This document shows, piece by piece, positions 10,686 to 20,460 of a DNA stretch of 53,049 nt. Numbering within the stretch: position 1 is the first letter of the stretch; every line of letters begins with the position of its first letter. Under the pieces are notes generated by a model. That model ran no database searches and was not told where the DNA came from. It saw nothing but the letters and a program-made list of their open reading frames with translations. The translations under genes and the position numbers were made by a program. The stretch covers positions 22,890-75,938 of the forward strand of contig JAAMXY010000092.1 of the NCBI GenBank assembly GCA_019677205.1. The letters are read 5' to 3'. The stretch is from Pinguiococcus pyrenoidosus (taxonomy: Eukaryota; Sar; Pinguiophyceae; Pinguiochrysidales; Pinguiochrysidaceae).

Positions 10686-11321
10686 TTGGAACGAGACGCT
10701 TCATTCATACGAAGGACGGCACATAGGCTCGCCTGTCAAAGCGACCACATCTTCGAAAAATCGCACAGTGCCAGGCTTAGAAGGGGGAAAGAAGATGCGT
10801 CACGGGAGGAAAGCTCCCGAGAGTCCGAGAGCCTTGTGTGAAGCAGGACTGAACAAGCATTCAGGATTCGTTGCTGTGCGGTTCTACAGCGAATCCAAGA
10901 TATAATAGAAGCTCTGATGCTCAGGTGCTCTGATGGGGCTGTGGCTGCTTGTGGAAGTCCTTTGATTGGGGACTTGCGGCTCTTCATGAGAGAAAGGAGC
11001 CTGTAGCAGAGGTATATATACTCGGACAGGAACCTCAACCGTCGGTCAGCATGATGCATACAAGACCATGCGTCTCCGCAGCACAGCAGCTGGGAAGTTC
11101 ACGGCCCCTGCATCTCTCTGATCCGGCTTTTGCTTCCCGGTACTCTACGTTGCGAGCTGGGGACGCCAAAGCTCCCGCACCTTCGCTATGACAGAGAATC
11201 CCTGATGCTCGCATTGCCTCCGAGGGGCACGTCATATCCAAAAAGCCAACGTCGCACTACAGGAGTCTTTTTCAGGATCGGATTGTTCTAGAGCATAGCG
11301 AGAGAGGGGAACGTCGCTACC
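10686..11321. promoter_or_regulatory. Divergent promoter region, IQ protein / GOST receptor
   Basis: This 636-bp spacer lies between two divergent start codons. A TATA-like string (GGTATATATACTCGG) lies near 11011-11025 on the plus strand, about 300 bp upstream of the receptor ATG, so it would imply a long 5' UTR. Open frames here have poor coding character. I see no RNA gene. Confidence 0.4.
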
Positions 11322-13430
11322 ATGGCCTCTGCACATCATTCCCGGAGGCTTTGGCAAATTTTGTTGATCTTGACGTCTTCGCTGCCAAATCCAGCAAGCG
11401 CGGAAGTGTTCACTGGTCGCCACGACACGCTTCAGAGCTTTGAGTATATCATGCGGTTCTGCTTCGAGCCGACGCCGTCCGGCGAAGACGGCACTCCAAC
11501 TACCGACGAGGAGAGGCGACGCTATGGGCTCCTGAATGTCAAGCTCAAGTTTCGAAGCTTGGTGGAAGACTCCATGGCACTGCTGCTCTTCTCGGAGGAC
11601 TGGGAAGGCTGGGGTCGACTCCTGCGGAAGGAGGGCACCAGCGAGCAACTGACTTGCGCCGAGAAGGAAGACCTCGCGAGAAGGAGCGGCGTCGAGGCGA
11701 ACTTCATTAGCCACCCCAACATCACCGTTCGCGATGTTGTACACCCTGTGTACAATCGAGAAGCGGAGGGCAACTTCACCTTTCGCAGCGGTCGGCCCAC
11801 CTGGTACTTCCTAGCCGTCTCCAACTGCGTCGACACGTGTCCGACGGCGAGCTACTGCGAAGGCCCTGTGCAAATCGAGTATGATGTCTCCGCGACGAAT
11901 GGGAACGATTTCCTCAGGCACTTTGGAGTGGATAAGATGGGGATCCACACCGCATGTGTGTTGCTAGCTGTGGCTCAGAGTGTTGTGGCGGCCTTCGCCA
12001 CTGCGAGTCGGCGCGAGTTGAGGCGACAGCAGAAGTACCACCACACGATCCGGCTGCTCATTTGGTCCACTTGGCTGATGCTGCTAGCGATCTGGCTGGC
12101 GTTTGCGCACTGGGCGCAGTTTGCAAGGGACGGAAGGGGGATACCAGAGGCTCATCTGGCTGCCCTTTTCTTCCAGCTCTTCGCTGAGATCTTCTTGGTT
12201 ATGCAGCTGCTCTTCGTGGCCAAGGGTTGGGCGATCGTGCGGCATAAAATCTCCACCCACGGCCGAGTCAAGATTGCAGTCTTTGTGACGATGATAGCTG
12301 GCGTCTTTGTGGCCCTTCAGGTGCGGCAATGGGAAGGTTGCTTGGTGCCCCTCGCCGAGCTCAACTTGCCGAGGCTTGGTTCTTCCTTGCTTAGAGCTGG
12401 GGCACGCACATCGATCGCATCCGACACATCTATGTGTACGAGACCCCTCCAGGCCTCGCACTGATTGTCTTGCGCTTCGTGCTCTTCTTGTGGTTCATAC
12501 GGTGCTGTTTCACCACCGTGCGGACGTTCAAAATGAAGCGGCGGTACGTTGGCAGCGCTGTGCCTAGGAGCTGCGAACAGGTGTTAGGACTGAACGCTTA
12601 TGCGCCGCAGCTTTTACGTCAAGTTCGCGATCTTCCTCGGCCTGTGGAGTTTCATGCACCCCGTCGTGATCCTCATCAGCTTCCGGGTTCCAAGCTACCA
12701 GCGATACGCCTTCATCTACATCTACGAGAAGGTGAGTCCGATGTGCGTCTAGCTTTGGCTTGCCAGCTCCTCACGAGACGTCGTCCCAGACGTCAATTGT
12801 GGCCGCGCACATCTGCCTCTTGGCGCTGTACAACCCCTGGATGATCTGCAACAAGACGTTTCCCTTCCATGCGCAAATGTCCGCCACGCTTGGCATGGAA
12901 CGTCGGAAAGGTACGTCGCGCGAGCGAGCACAGATCAGATACGAGATCCCACACTGGCTGAATCCGCCCGTCATTGAACCTTGGCCAACAGGAGCTCACC
13001 GAAGTGCTCACACGCGCGCTATGGTGGACGAGCAAGAGGCGGTTGCTGCAGCCAAGAAGCTGATCGCTAACGACGGAGCATTGCTAGCGGGAGCGAACGG
13101 TTCGTGGCTGGTGTATTCAAGGGACTGGCATCCCCACCCAGGCCATTAAGCTTTGCCTTCTCAACGGGTTGATCTCGATAGGAACACTTCTACGCGCCGG
13201 GGCGTTGGATCTGGCTTCGTCGCTAAGAACTATCAAAGGTTCGGGACGGAACGTCGCCAAAGTGCTTCTCCGGTGCGTCGGCGGCTCATACATGCGAGGG
13301 GAATGAATGGCTAAGCCAGGTTGCGTCATCTAGACTTGGTGCAACCGTGGATGAACTCATCGTGGCGCTGGACGACTGGGACATGCTTCACGAAGTCGAG
13401 GAAGATGAAGCGTTCGATGATGTGTTCTGA
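11322..13430 (+). CDS. GPR180/TMEM145-like seven-transmembrane (GOST family) protein
   Basis: Exons 11322-12320, 12395-12543, 12611-12731, 12790-12910, 12992-13023, 13142-13272 and 13334-13430 give about 549 aa; introns are mostly 57 to 118 nt. An N-terminal signal peptide (LWQILLILTSSLPNPASA) leads into a lumenal domain with CADTCP-like cysteines and NIT/NFT glycosylation sites. Seven hydrophobic segments follow, with family-like text such as WSTWLMLLAIWLAFAHWAQF, HIYVYETPPGLALIVLRFVL and YVKFAIFLGLWSFMHPVV, ending in LALYNPWMICNKTFPFHA. GOST proteins act in the secretory pathway. The cytosolic tail after 12910 is uncertain: an alternative reading uses exon 12992-13099 followed by only 22 nt of intron (13100-13121). 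Both versions stay in frame to the TGA at 13430. Confidence 0.82.
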
Positions 13431-13570
13431 TTCTGGAGGAAGATGGGCGACCGAGGAGACCCATTGAACTCCGCCCTCAGAGCGCCCTTTGTGCTCCGAG
13501 CTTCAAGACGTTTCCAGAAGATGGCAACCCCCTCCCTTTCGTCCGGCGTTCCGTTTCCACGCCAGTCAGA

Positions 13571-16182
13571 TCAGCCTTCCACCTCCGGGACGTGCTCACG
13601 AATGAAGCTCTCCAGCTTCACAATGTCTGCCGCGAACTTGCTGATGCCTTCGGCAAGCTTATCCACCGCCATGGGATCCTCGTTGAACATCCTGCGGAAG
13701 GTGGCCTCGTCCATCTGGATCTTCTTGCCCGCGTAGTCCGCGCTTACCGGCGAGAGTTTCCTGCGAGGGCAGCGGCAATTCATCAGACTCAGGGCGCGGG
13801 CTCTGACTGATCACACGGTTGGAATCAGATGTACCTTGCAACTGGCGCGCTGCTTCGCTGGAGCTCTTCGATCAGAGACGGAGCAATGGTCAATCGATCG
13901 CAGCCTGCGAGCTCAATGATCTCGCCGATGTTCCGGAAGGATGCACCCTATCCAGCGGGCGAGGGGGATTGAGACATGGTCAATTGGGCGATGAGGACTT
14001 GAAGCATCGGCGCAGCAAGCCATTCGCACAAGCGGCGCAAAAGCCTCCTAACGACGTACCATCACAATCGTGTCGTATCCAAACGTTTTGAAGTATGCGT
14101 AGATCTTGCTGACCGAGAGCACTCCTGGATCCTCCTCTGCGGCGAAGCCATCCACCTTCTGGTCGGCCTTGTACCAATCCATGATCCGGCCAACGAAGGG
14201 GGAGATCAGCGTCGCCCCGGCCTCCGCGCAAGCGATCTAGGGACGGATTGCATCAGCTGGCGCGCCGACAAGCGGTACGCACACGCAAGCAGTTGCCAAC
14301 GTCAACAGTAAGAGCCTCACCGCCTGGGCCAGCGAAAAGAGCAGCGTCAAGTTGCACGAGATTCCCTCCTTCTGCAAGACTTCGCACGCCTTGATGCCCT
14401 CCCTATGAAGCGAGTGTCAGCCCCGATGGCAAGCGGAGCCGAGCAAGGCAAAGGGGAACACACCATGTGGATGCAATCTTGATCAGCACGCGGTTCCGGT
14501 TGATGCCGAGCTCCTCATACACGCCGATGATCCGCCGCGCCCGAGCGATGGTGGCTTCCGTATCGTAAGAGAGGCGCGCGTCGACCTAGATCACGACCGG
14601 CCGGGTCTTTAGCAAGGCGACGCAAAACTACTTCAAACTACCTCAAACTACTTCAAACTACTTCAGACTACTTCAAGCTACTTAGAACTACTAAAAATTA
14701 CTTAGAACTACTAAAAACTACTTCAAGTCTTCGAAGGAGGAGCTAGGCTTCCTTTGTTGTTAGACACTGTGCGCACCTCGGTCGAGACGTATCCCGGCAC
14801 GATGCCGAGAATCTCCTTGCCAAAGTACACGCTCAGGCGGTCAATGATGATGTCCATTGGCACTTGGCCGCCGCTCGACGTCTTCTTGGCCGATGCCACC
14901 GCTTCCTCCAGCAGGTTCGCGTATTCCGGAAGCGTCGCGGCCTTGTAGAGCAGGGACGGATTCGTCGTCGCGTCCGTGGGCTTCACCTTCTTGATGGACT
15001 TGATGTCTCCGGTGTCCGCCACAATCGTCGTAAGCAGCTGCAGCTGCTCAAAAGCACTCCGGCCCTCGGCACGCTTCTCCACAATCTTGCGATTGACCAC
15101 CGTCTCCAGGGATTCGATGTCGGCACTGAACTTGCGGATACCCTCGGCCAGCTTCGCCGTCGCCATGGGATCTTCGCTCATCGCCCAGCGGAAGGCCATT
15201 TCCGTGTTCTCCAACTTGTCGATGGTGTTTGGCTGCGACGGATCCAGCTTCGTCGGCACCGCCTCAGAGGACGCAGCGAGCTCATCGAGGAGGCCCGGCG
15301 AGATCGTGAGCCGGTCGCAGCCCGCCAGCTCCGTGATCTGGCCCGTGTTCCGGAAGGAGGCTCCCATGACGATCGTCGGGTAGCCGAGGGCCTTGTAGTA
15401 GCGGTAGATCGTCTGCACCGACAGGACCCCTGGATCCTCGGCGGCTTCAAAGGACCGGCCCTCCTTGGCCTTGTACCAGTCCGAGATGCGGCCGACGAAG
15501 GGGGAGATGAGGGTGGCGCCGGCGTCCGCGCATGCAGCGGCCTGGGCGAGGCTGAAGAGCAGCGTCATGTTGCACTGCACGCCCTCCAGCTGGAGGACCT
15601 TGCAGGCCTGGATGCCTTCCCAGGTGGAGGCGATCTTGATGAGCACTCGATCCTTGGAGATGCCGATCTCCTCGTACATCTGGATGATGCGCCGCGCCCG
15701 CTTGAGCGTGCCCTCGGTATCAAAGCTGAGGCGAGCGTCCACTTCCGTCGAGACGTAGCCCGGCACGATGCCCAGGATCTCCGCGCCAAAGTTCACGCTG
15801 AGCTTGTCCATGATCAGCGGCACGAGCTCGTCCTCCGGAACGTCCGCACCGAGCCCATAAGTGATGGCATCATTGACGTGGTGCGCGTACTGCGGCATGT
15901 CCGCCGCCTTCTTCAGCAGGCTCGGGTTGGTGGTGGCATCCTCGAGGGACGAAAAATACAACCAAAAAAGGAAGGGAGGAGAACAGCTTAGCTTTCCGAA
16001 GGTCTCTTCAAGCGCGGAAACCTCCGAAGACCCAGGCAAAAAGATACATTCGGTACCTGCGGCATCAGCTTGCGGATGGCTTCCACATCTCCCGTGTCCG
16101 CTACGATGACGGTGACTCTCTTGAGCTCTTCCAGCGCGCTATTCGGCTTGCTCTTCTTGGCGGGGCGGCCGTTGGAGGACAT
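13571..16182 (-). CDS. TAL: Transaldolase with two fused catalytic domains
   Basis: Seven exons: complement of 16057-16182, 14777-15940, 14464-14585, 14321-14402, 14060-14236, 13835-13947 and 13571-13760, with all junctions GT-AG and in frame, giving 657 aa. Transaldolase exchanges dihydroxyacetone units between fructose-6-phosphate and erythrose-4-phosphate in the non-oxidative pentose phosphate pathway. Domain 1 (about residues 12-335) and domain 2 (about 340-657) each contain VVADTGD-type strands, [28 protein letters not shown], the Schiff-base lysine in [13 protein letters not shown], a LISPFVGRI-type strand and a GCDRLTI-type segment. Both domains therefore appear catalytically complete. 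Single transaldolases are about 315-335 aa, so this is a tandem fusion. Domain 1 has one intron near its start, while the second half of domain 2 holds five. There is no obvious signal or transit peptide (start [15 protein letters not shown]), suggesting a cytosolic enzyme. Confidence 0.93.
14630..14725. repeat. 10-bp tandem repeat (CTTCAAACTA-like) inside a transaldolase intron
   Basis: About nine degenerate copies of a decamer (CTTCAAACTA, CCTCAAACTA, CTTCAGACTA, CTTAGAACTA and similar) fill most of the 191-nt intron at 14586-14776. That intron is the longest one inferred here. Copies degrade gradually to the right (CTAAAAATTA, CTAAAAACTA). Confidence 0.9.
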
Positions 16183-16237
16183 TTCGCTGTGCAGAAGATT
16201 CGATAGCTCCACCGGCCGTTCAGGATTTGTGCGCGTT

Positions 16238-16267
16238 CTTCGCTTCTTTCTCTCTCTCTCTCTCACC
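16238..16267. repeat. CT/GA dinucleotide run upstream of the transaldolase start
   Basis: A run of about eight CT dinucleotides (TTTCTCTCTCTCTCTCTCAC on the plus strand) lies 56-85 bp upstream of the transaldolase ATG. On the coding strand it is a GA-rich tract, probably in the 5' UTR or core promoter. Confidence 0.75.
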
Positions 16268-17092
16268 CTCGCTTCTGGAGATACAGAGGAGAGAGATGCG
16301 ACTCTTGAAGACGGATTTCTGACGGAAGCGAGCCGGGCCCGACAGTCGAGGGGAGGGCAGAGCAGTGAAGGTGGAGAGTTCTGCTCAAGCGGACGAGAAG
16401 AAGCTTGCTGCTGCGCATTCGGCAGCTTCTGACACTGGATCCTTCGGAAGGCTTCGTTGATTTCTATTGTCCTTAAAAGTAGCCAATATAAAAATTTAGA
16501 AGTGAAAGTTCTTGTGTATGGTTAATTCAGCAGCTTGGAGAGATTAGATATTGAAAGAAAGAGAAGTCTGGGTAGAATGCCTGTATTTGGACTCCTTCTT
16601 CTTCGCTTCGCTATCGAATCTTTTTTTAAGATTGATAGTGGTAGAGATTGACCAATAATAGGAATCAATCGCTTCTTCACCTTATACTGCTATGCCATTC
16701 GAAGAGAATCCCACAATCCTTCTCTCGTCTCGCGAGCGCGGCCAAAACGCCGGCGCGTCCGCCTGCGCGCCACCTGTCCACGCTGGAGTCGAAGATCCTT
16801 CCCAGTCCTTTGACTTCGACCAAGAGCGCGATGGACGACGAGGGCGATTTGGAAACGAAGAGCAGACACGCCGTATGAATACGAAGTTGGGCCGCCAAAG
16901 CGATGATACGTTATAGTGATCTGCTTTATACGGCTCCATCTGATCTCCGGACCCCTTCCGAGTCTCCGGACCAGAGTCCCAGAACTTTTCGACACCTTTC
17001 GGGCTTCGCGCCACAAGGGGGCCACCTCCTCCTCATCCATGCCTTGTGCGACCACGACCTCTTAGCCTTTGTCTTTTCTTTCTTTGGCATTG
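16268..17092. promoter_or_regulatory. Divergent promoter region with moderately AT-rich core
   Basis: This spacer separates the divergent transaldolase (start 16182) and large coiled-coil gene (start 17093). The core at about 16455-16670 is AT-rich (for example AAAGTAGCCAATATAAAAAT). A mini-ORF starting with ATG at 16830 (MDDEGDLETKSRHAV) could be an upstream ORF or a first exon of the plus-strand gene; I could not connect it by a convincing splice. Confidence 0.45.
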
Positions 17093-19978
17093 ATGACGTC
17101 GGGGAGCGGAGGAGGTGCGGTGCCCGAGCGGCCTTCCGAACCAAGATCTACCGCAGACAGGCCGCGATCGACGAACAGCGGGAGGCGCCCGAGGGCCGAC
17201 TTGGCGACGCCGAGGAGTGCAGAGCCGTCCATGAGCAGAGCGTCTGACTACAACCATGCAGAAGCCCAAAGAGACTTGACCGTCGACGAGTTGGACGAAG
17301 CCTTCCTCCAGAAAGTCGCCCGATGGAAGCTCACTTCTGCCTCGTCAGCCCATGGGCAGCAGCCCGAGACCACGGATGCGCCGCCGAGGCGTACGAGGCG
17401 GCGGGAGGTAGCTCAAACTCAGGCGGTAGCGCAAACTCAGGCTCTGTCGTCTTCGGCTCCACCCCCTGATGCAGAAGTTCAGCAGCACATGACGCTGGAG
17501 GAGTTCTGCGCCATGCGGCCGCAGCTGGAGGAGGCATCCTGCATTCGACCGGCCTCCATCCGCCGCCGTGGTCGCAGTGCACCGGCCACCACCAAGCAAG
17601 GTGGACTGGACGAGGGTGACGAAACTGGCTCGCTGGGAAAGAGGACTGCGGCATCCGCTCCCGAGCAACCTGCCGCTCGCCGGAAGGCAGTGGCAAGGCA
17701 GAAAGTGGCAAAGCAGCCGCCGGTGCAGCAGATTCGAGATCGCGAGTTTCAAGGGGTGGTGGACAAGGCAGTCGAGATGCTGGAAGGAGATTCTCAACAT
17801 GCCAAGAAAAGACCAGGTTCCTCTCCAGAAGGAACCAGGAGGATTGAGCAAGTCTTTGGAGCTGAAGGAAGCGACGTTGAGGGAAATACCGGGGCTGGCA
17901 AACGCCGCAGTCAGTCCGCTCGGCTCCCGACGGTGGGCACGGGTCAAAAGGAGCAAGCGACCAGCAGCGCAAGATCAGCAGGAGCGCGAAGACCAGTCCG
18001 GCACAGACCAGTGACTGCCGACCTGGCGTCCTTCCAGCAGCAGATGGAGGAGTATTGGAATCGACAACCGTCGGGCCGCCCTTCGATGCCGGAGACAGAG
18101 CAGCAGGCCTCTCCACCTACAACCCTAGATGGTGGCAGACATGGATCCGCAGACGGAAAAGGGGGCAGGTACAGGAGCGGTCTTGCATCTTCAAGGGGCT
18201 CCTCGAGAGCCTCGCGACGCGGAGGACATAGCGCAGACGGGTTTCTGTCAAGATCCATGGAAGAGAGAGGGACGGAGGTCTTGTTTTTAGGGGAGAGTTC
18301 TTCGTATGCCCTTTCCAGCATAGAGTCGGATCTGGATGTCTTCAAGACGGACGAGGTGGTCTCTGGCAAGTTCGGCGCCCTAAACACCACCCTGTCTGCA
18401 ATGCGGACGGCGGTGATGGGAATTACCCGTCGCGATCATTTCCAGTTCCGCATGCTCTCCAAGGACGCACGGAAATGGCGCGAGCACCACAAGAGGCTCG
18501 AGGGCAGCATGGCTCGTGAGCAAGACGAAGTCAGCAAGACGCTGAAAGATACGGCTCAGGCGCACCTCACCGACGTGATAGGGATCTTTGAGCATCTCCG
18601 CGAGGAGAGAGATGGCAAGACGAGGGACCTCGGAAGGTTTCTTCAAGAGCTGGAGAACCTGCGTTTGGACGAAGAGGCCATCATTCCAGCTGAGAAGGCT
18701 GACGACCTTCTCAGGCGTCGAGCGGAGTTGCAAGCGTCGCTACGTGAAGTGCTCGCCAATCTCGAACAGGCGGAAGCGGAGACGACCAGCTTCAGTGCTC
18801 AAGCAAGAGTCACTCAAGAATCGAACGCAAGTCTGCAAGACCGCAATCGGCGGATTAAGACGGAACTCGAAACCCTCATAATGACAAAACTGGCGGACGC
18901 CGAGTCGCTCAAGCAGCGGCTGGAGCAGGCGGCGAGGAAATGCATGGAGGAGACCTTGGGGCTTGCCGCAACAGTTGCCTCTCTGCGAGCTGAGAATCGA
19001 GCGCTGCTTCAGTCGCGCACACGAACCTTGACCAACATGAGGGCCCTGTTGGAAAGGGCCGAGCAGAAGAATCATGCCGAACACGAAGACAAGATCCACA
19101 AGCTGCGCAACAAGTTTAGAGACCCCGAAACCATCACCTACATTGACGGAAGGAAGGCCGCCAGAGAACTGAGCAAGCGATTTGGTCTGAAGAAGAAGCT
19201 CGCCAGGGCGCTGATCAGGAACGGAGCTGAGAAGCTCCGCAGGTGCAACACGGCACTCGAAGCCTTGCGGCCTGGAGCATATGACGGACTGGCCTATCCA
19301 AAGCGGCGACGATACCACACGCCGAGCGTGGTGGAGAGCAGGTCCTTTGAGGGGCAAGCGAACGAGAACCTACGTACCTTCTCCAATCTGTATGAGGAGC
19401 TTTGTCGGACACTACGACGAGCGCACGGCAACCTGGAAGCAAGCGTCGACTTGCGTACCTTTGTTGGGGAGGTCTCCTTGCAGATCTGCGAGGTCCTGTC
19501 GTATGCGCATGCCAACAAGCCAACCAGCGTTCTGATCGAGGTGGAGAAAAACCAAGAGGATGACAACGAGGGCGAGACAGCCAGAAAGACTGGAGCTGAA
19601 GGCGCCCGTTCCGGCTCATTTGATCCGTGCATGCAAGTAGCGTTGCTGGAGCACGAGCTCATTTCCATTCTCGACGATCAAGCTGCGGATCGGCACAAGA
19701 AGGCAGCAGCAGAAGATCTCGACAGAGAAGGAGGAGCAGAACACGACGGCACAGCATCTGTCGATCACGACGATGATGGATCGAGCAGAAGCAAGGTCGA
19801 TGTCTTCGTTCCACAACCCGAGCAGCCAGCAGGTCAAGCCCATCATGCGGAGGAAGCGGAATTGCAGGAACGCGATGAATCTGATGTTCACGCGACTCAT
19901 AGCGCGTGGGAGCATGATCCAGACGCACAAGCTATCAATCCTTCCGACACTTCTGAGAAGCACACCAACGAGGATTAG
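17093..19978 (+). CDS. Large coiled-coil protein, unknown function
   Basis: A single open frame of 961 aa from the ATG at 17093 to a TAG at 19976-19978. Residues 1 to about 400 are low-complexity (Ser/Arg/Pro/Gln-rich). From about residue 410 (SYALSSIESDLDVFKTDEVV) to 700 the sequence is long amphipathic helix, with FQFRMLSKDARKWREHHKRL and DVIGIFEHLREERDGKTRDL. A second possibly globular part follows (FVGEVSLQICEVLSYAHAN), then an acidic Asp/Glu/His-rich tail. I do not recognise the family; the composition is like cytoskeletal or ciliary scaffolds. The same reading frame stays open beyond the TAG to 20242 with the same acidic composition (listed separately). Confidence 0.7.
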   Translation: MTSGSGGGAVPERPSEPRSTADRPRSTNSGRRPRADLATPRSAEPSMSRASDYNHAEAQRDLTVDELDEAFLQKVARWKLTSASSAHGQQPETTDAPPRRTRRREVAQTQAVAQTQALSSSAPPPDAEVQQHMTLEEFCAMRPQLEEASCIRPASIRRRGRSAPATTKQGGLDEGDETGSLGKRTAASAPEQPAARRKAVARQKVAKQPPVQQIRDREFQGVVDKAVEMLEGDSQHAKKRPGSSPEGTRRIEQVFGAEGSDVEGNTGAGKRRSQSARLPTVGTGQKEQATSSARSAGARRPVRHRPVTADLASFQQQMEEYWNRQPSGRPSMPETEQQASPPTTLDGGRHGSADGKGGRYRSGLASSRGSSRASRRGGHSADGFLSRSMEERGTEVLFLGESSSYALSSIESDLDVFKTDEVVSGKFGALNTTLSAMRTAVMGITRRDHFQFRMLSKDARKWREHHKRLEGSMAREQDEVSKTLKDTAQAHLTDVIGIFEHLREERDGKTRDLGRFLQELENLRLDEEAIIPAEKADDLLRRRAELQASLREVLANLEQAEAETTSFSAQARVTQESNASLQDRNRRIKTELETLIMTKLADAESLKQRLEQAARKCMEETLGLAATVASLRAENRALLQSRTRTLTNMRALLERAEQKNHAEHEDKIHKLRNKFRDPETITYIDGRKAARELSKRFGLKKKLARALIRNGAEKLRRCNTALEALRPGAYDGLAYPKRRRYHTPSVVESRSFEGQANENLRTFSNLYEELCRTLRRAHGNLEASVDLRTFVGEVSLQICEVLSYAHANKPTSVLIEVEKNQEDDNEGETARKTGAEGARSGSFDPCMQVALLEHELISILDDQAADRHKKAAAEDLDREGGAEHDGTASVDHDDDGSSRSKVDVFVPQPEQPAGQAHHAEEAELQERDESDVHATHSAWEHDPDAQAINPSDTSEKHTNED

Positions 19979-20242
19979 GTCGAAAATTCCTCTTCCGATG
20001 CTGACATGGCACCAGAAAAGCAAGGCGGCGCTGGAGGGATGGCGCTTCCAGAGGACGCGAGCGATGCATGCAAGGAGGGCTCCAAAGACATGGAGAGTGT
20101 TGTGGGTCAAGAGGAGCATTCGGAGCGATCGGAGAGTGCAGATGAGAAAGAAGATCTTGTCTTGTGCGCGGATGCAAAGGAGGAAGAAGGCAAGATTGGC
20201 GGCGATGCATCCGCGCACGGTGTAACAGGGGAATCCGGCTGA
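19979..20242 (+). other. In-frame acidic continuation beyond the TAG of the coiled-coil gene
   Basis: Directly after TAG (19976-19978) the same frame continues for 87 codons to a TGA at 20242. It encodes acidic, Ser/Glu-rich residues (VENSSSDADMAPEKQGGA, then EEHSERSESADEKEDLV), compositionally the same as the tail just before the stop. The possibilities are a recent nonsense mutation, an assembly error, stop readthrough or a terminal intron. TAG is an ordinary terminator in other genes of this window (HSP90, PPR protein), so general reassignment is unlikely. Confidence 0.5.
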
Positions 20243-20460
20243 GAGTCGGACATGCCAGCGATCGAAGCTGCCGAAGCCTCTCCCAGTGAATCACGTGCTG
20301 AGGGCGCAGAATCGGAAGGCTCCTAGAACCAAGAAAGATGCAACTGTTCTCCTCCTCTTCTCCGATCTTCGGGGAAATGGCAAGACATCGTCGCTTCGAC
20401 AGCAATACGGATCTTCTCTACGCGCTTGCAAAGTCTCGCTGGGAATGACTTCACCACCTG

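Noticed and set aside
10192-10905. Long plus-strand open frame (237 codons) over the IQ-protein first exon
   Set aside because: It is antisense to the spliced IQ gene and has Ser/Arg-rich composition without any domain, as expected for the complement of GC-rich coding DNA.
19976-19978. General reassignment of TAG to a sense codon
   Set aside because: Other well-conserved genes here end naturally at TAG (HSP90 at 39091, PPR protein at 32074, uS15-neighbour coiled-coil gene at 20461), so a changed genetic code is not supported.
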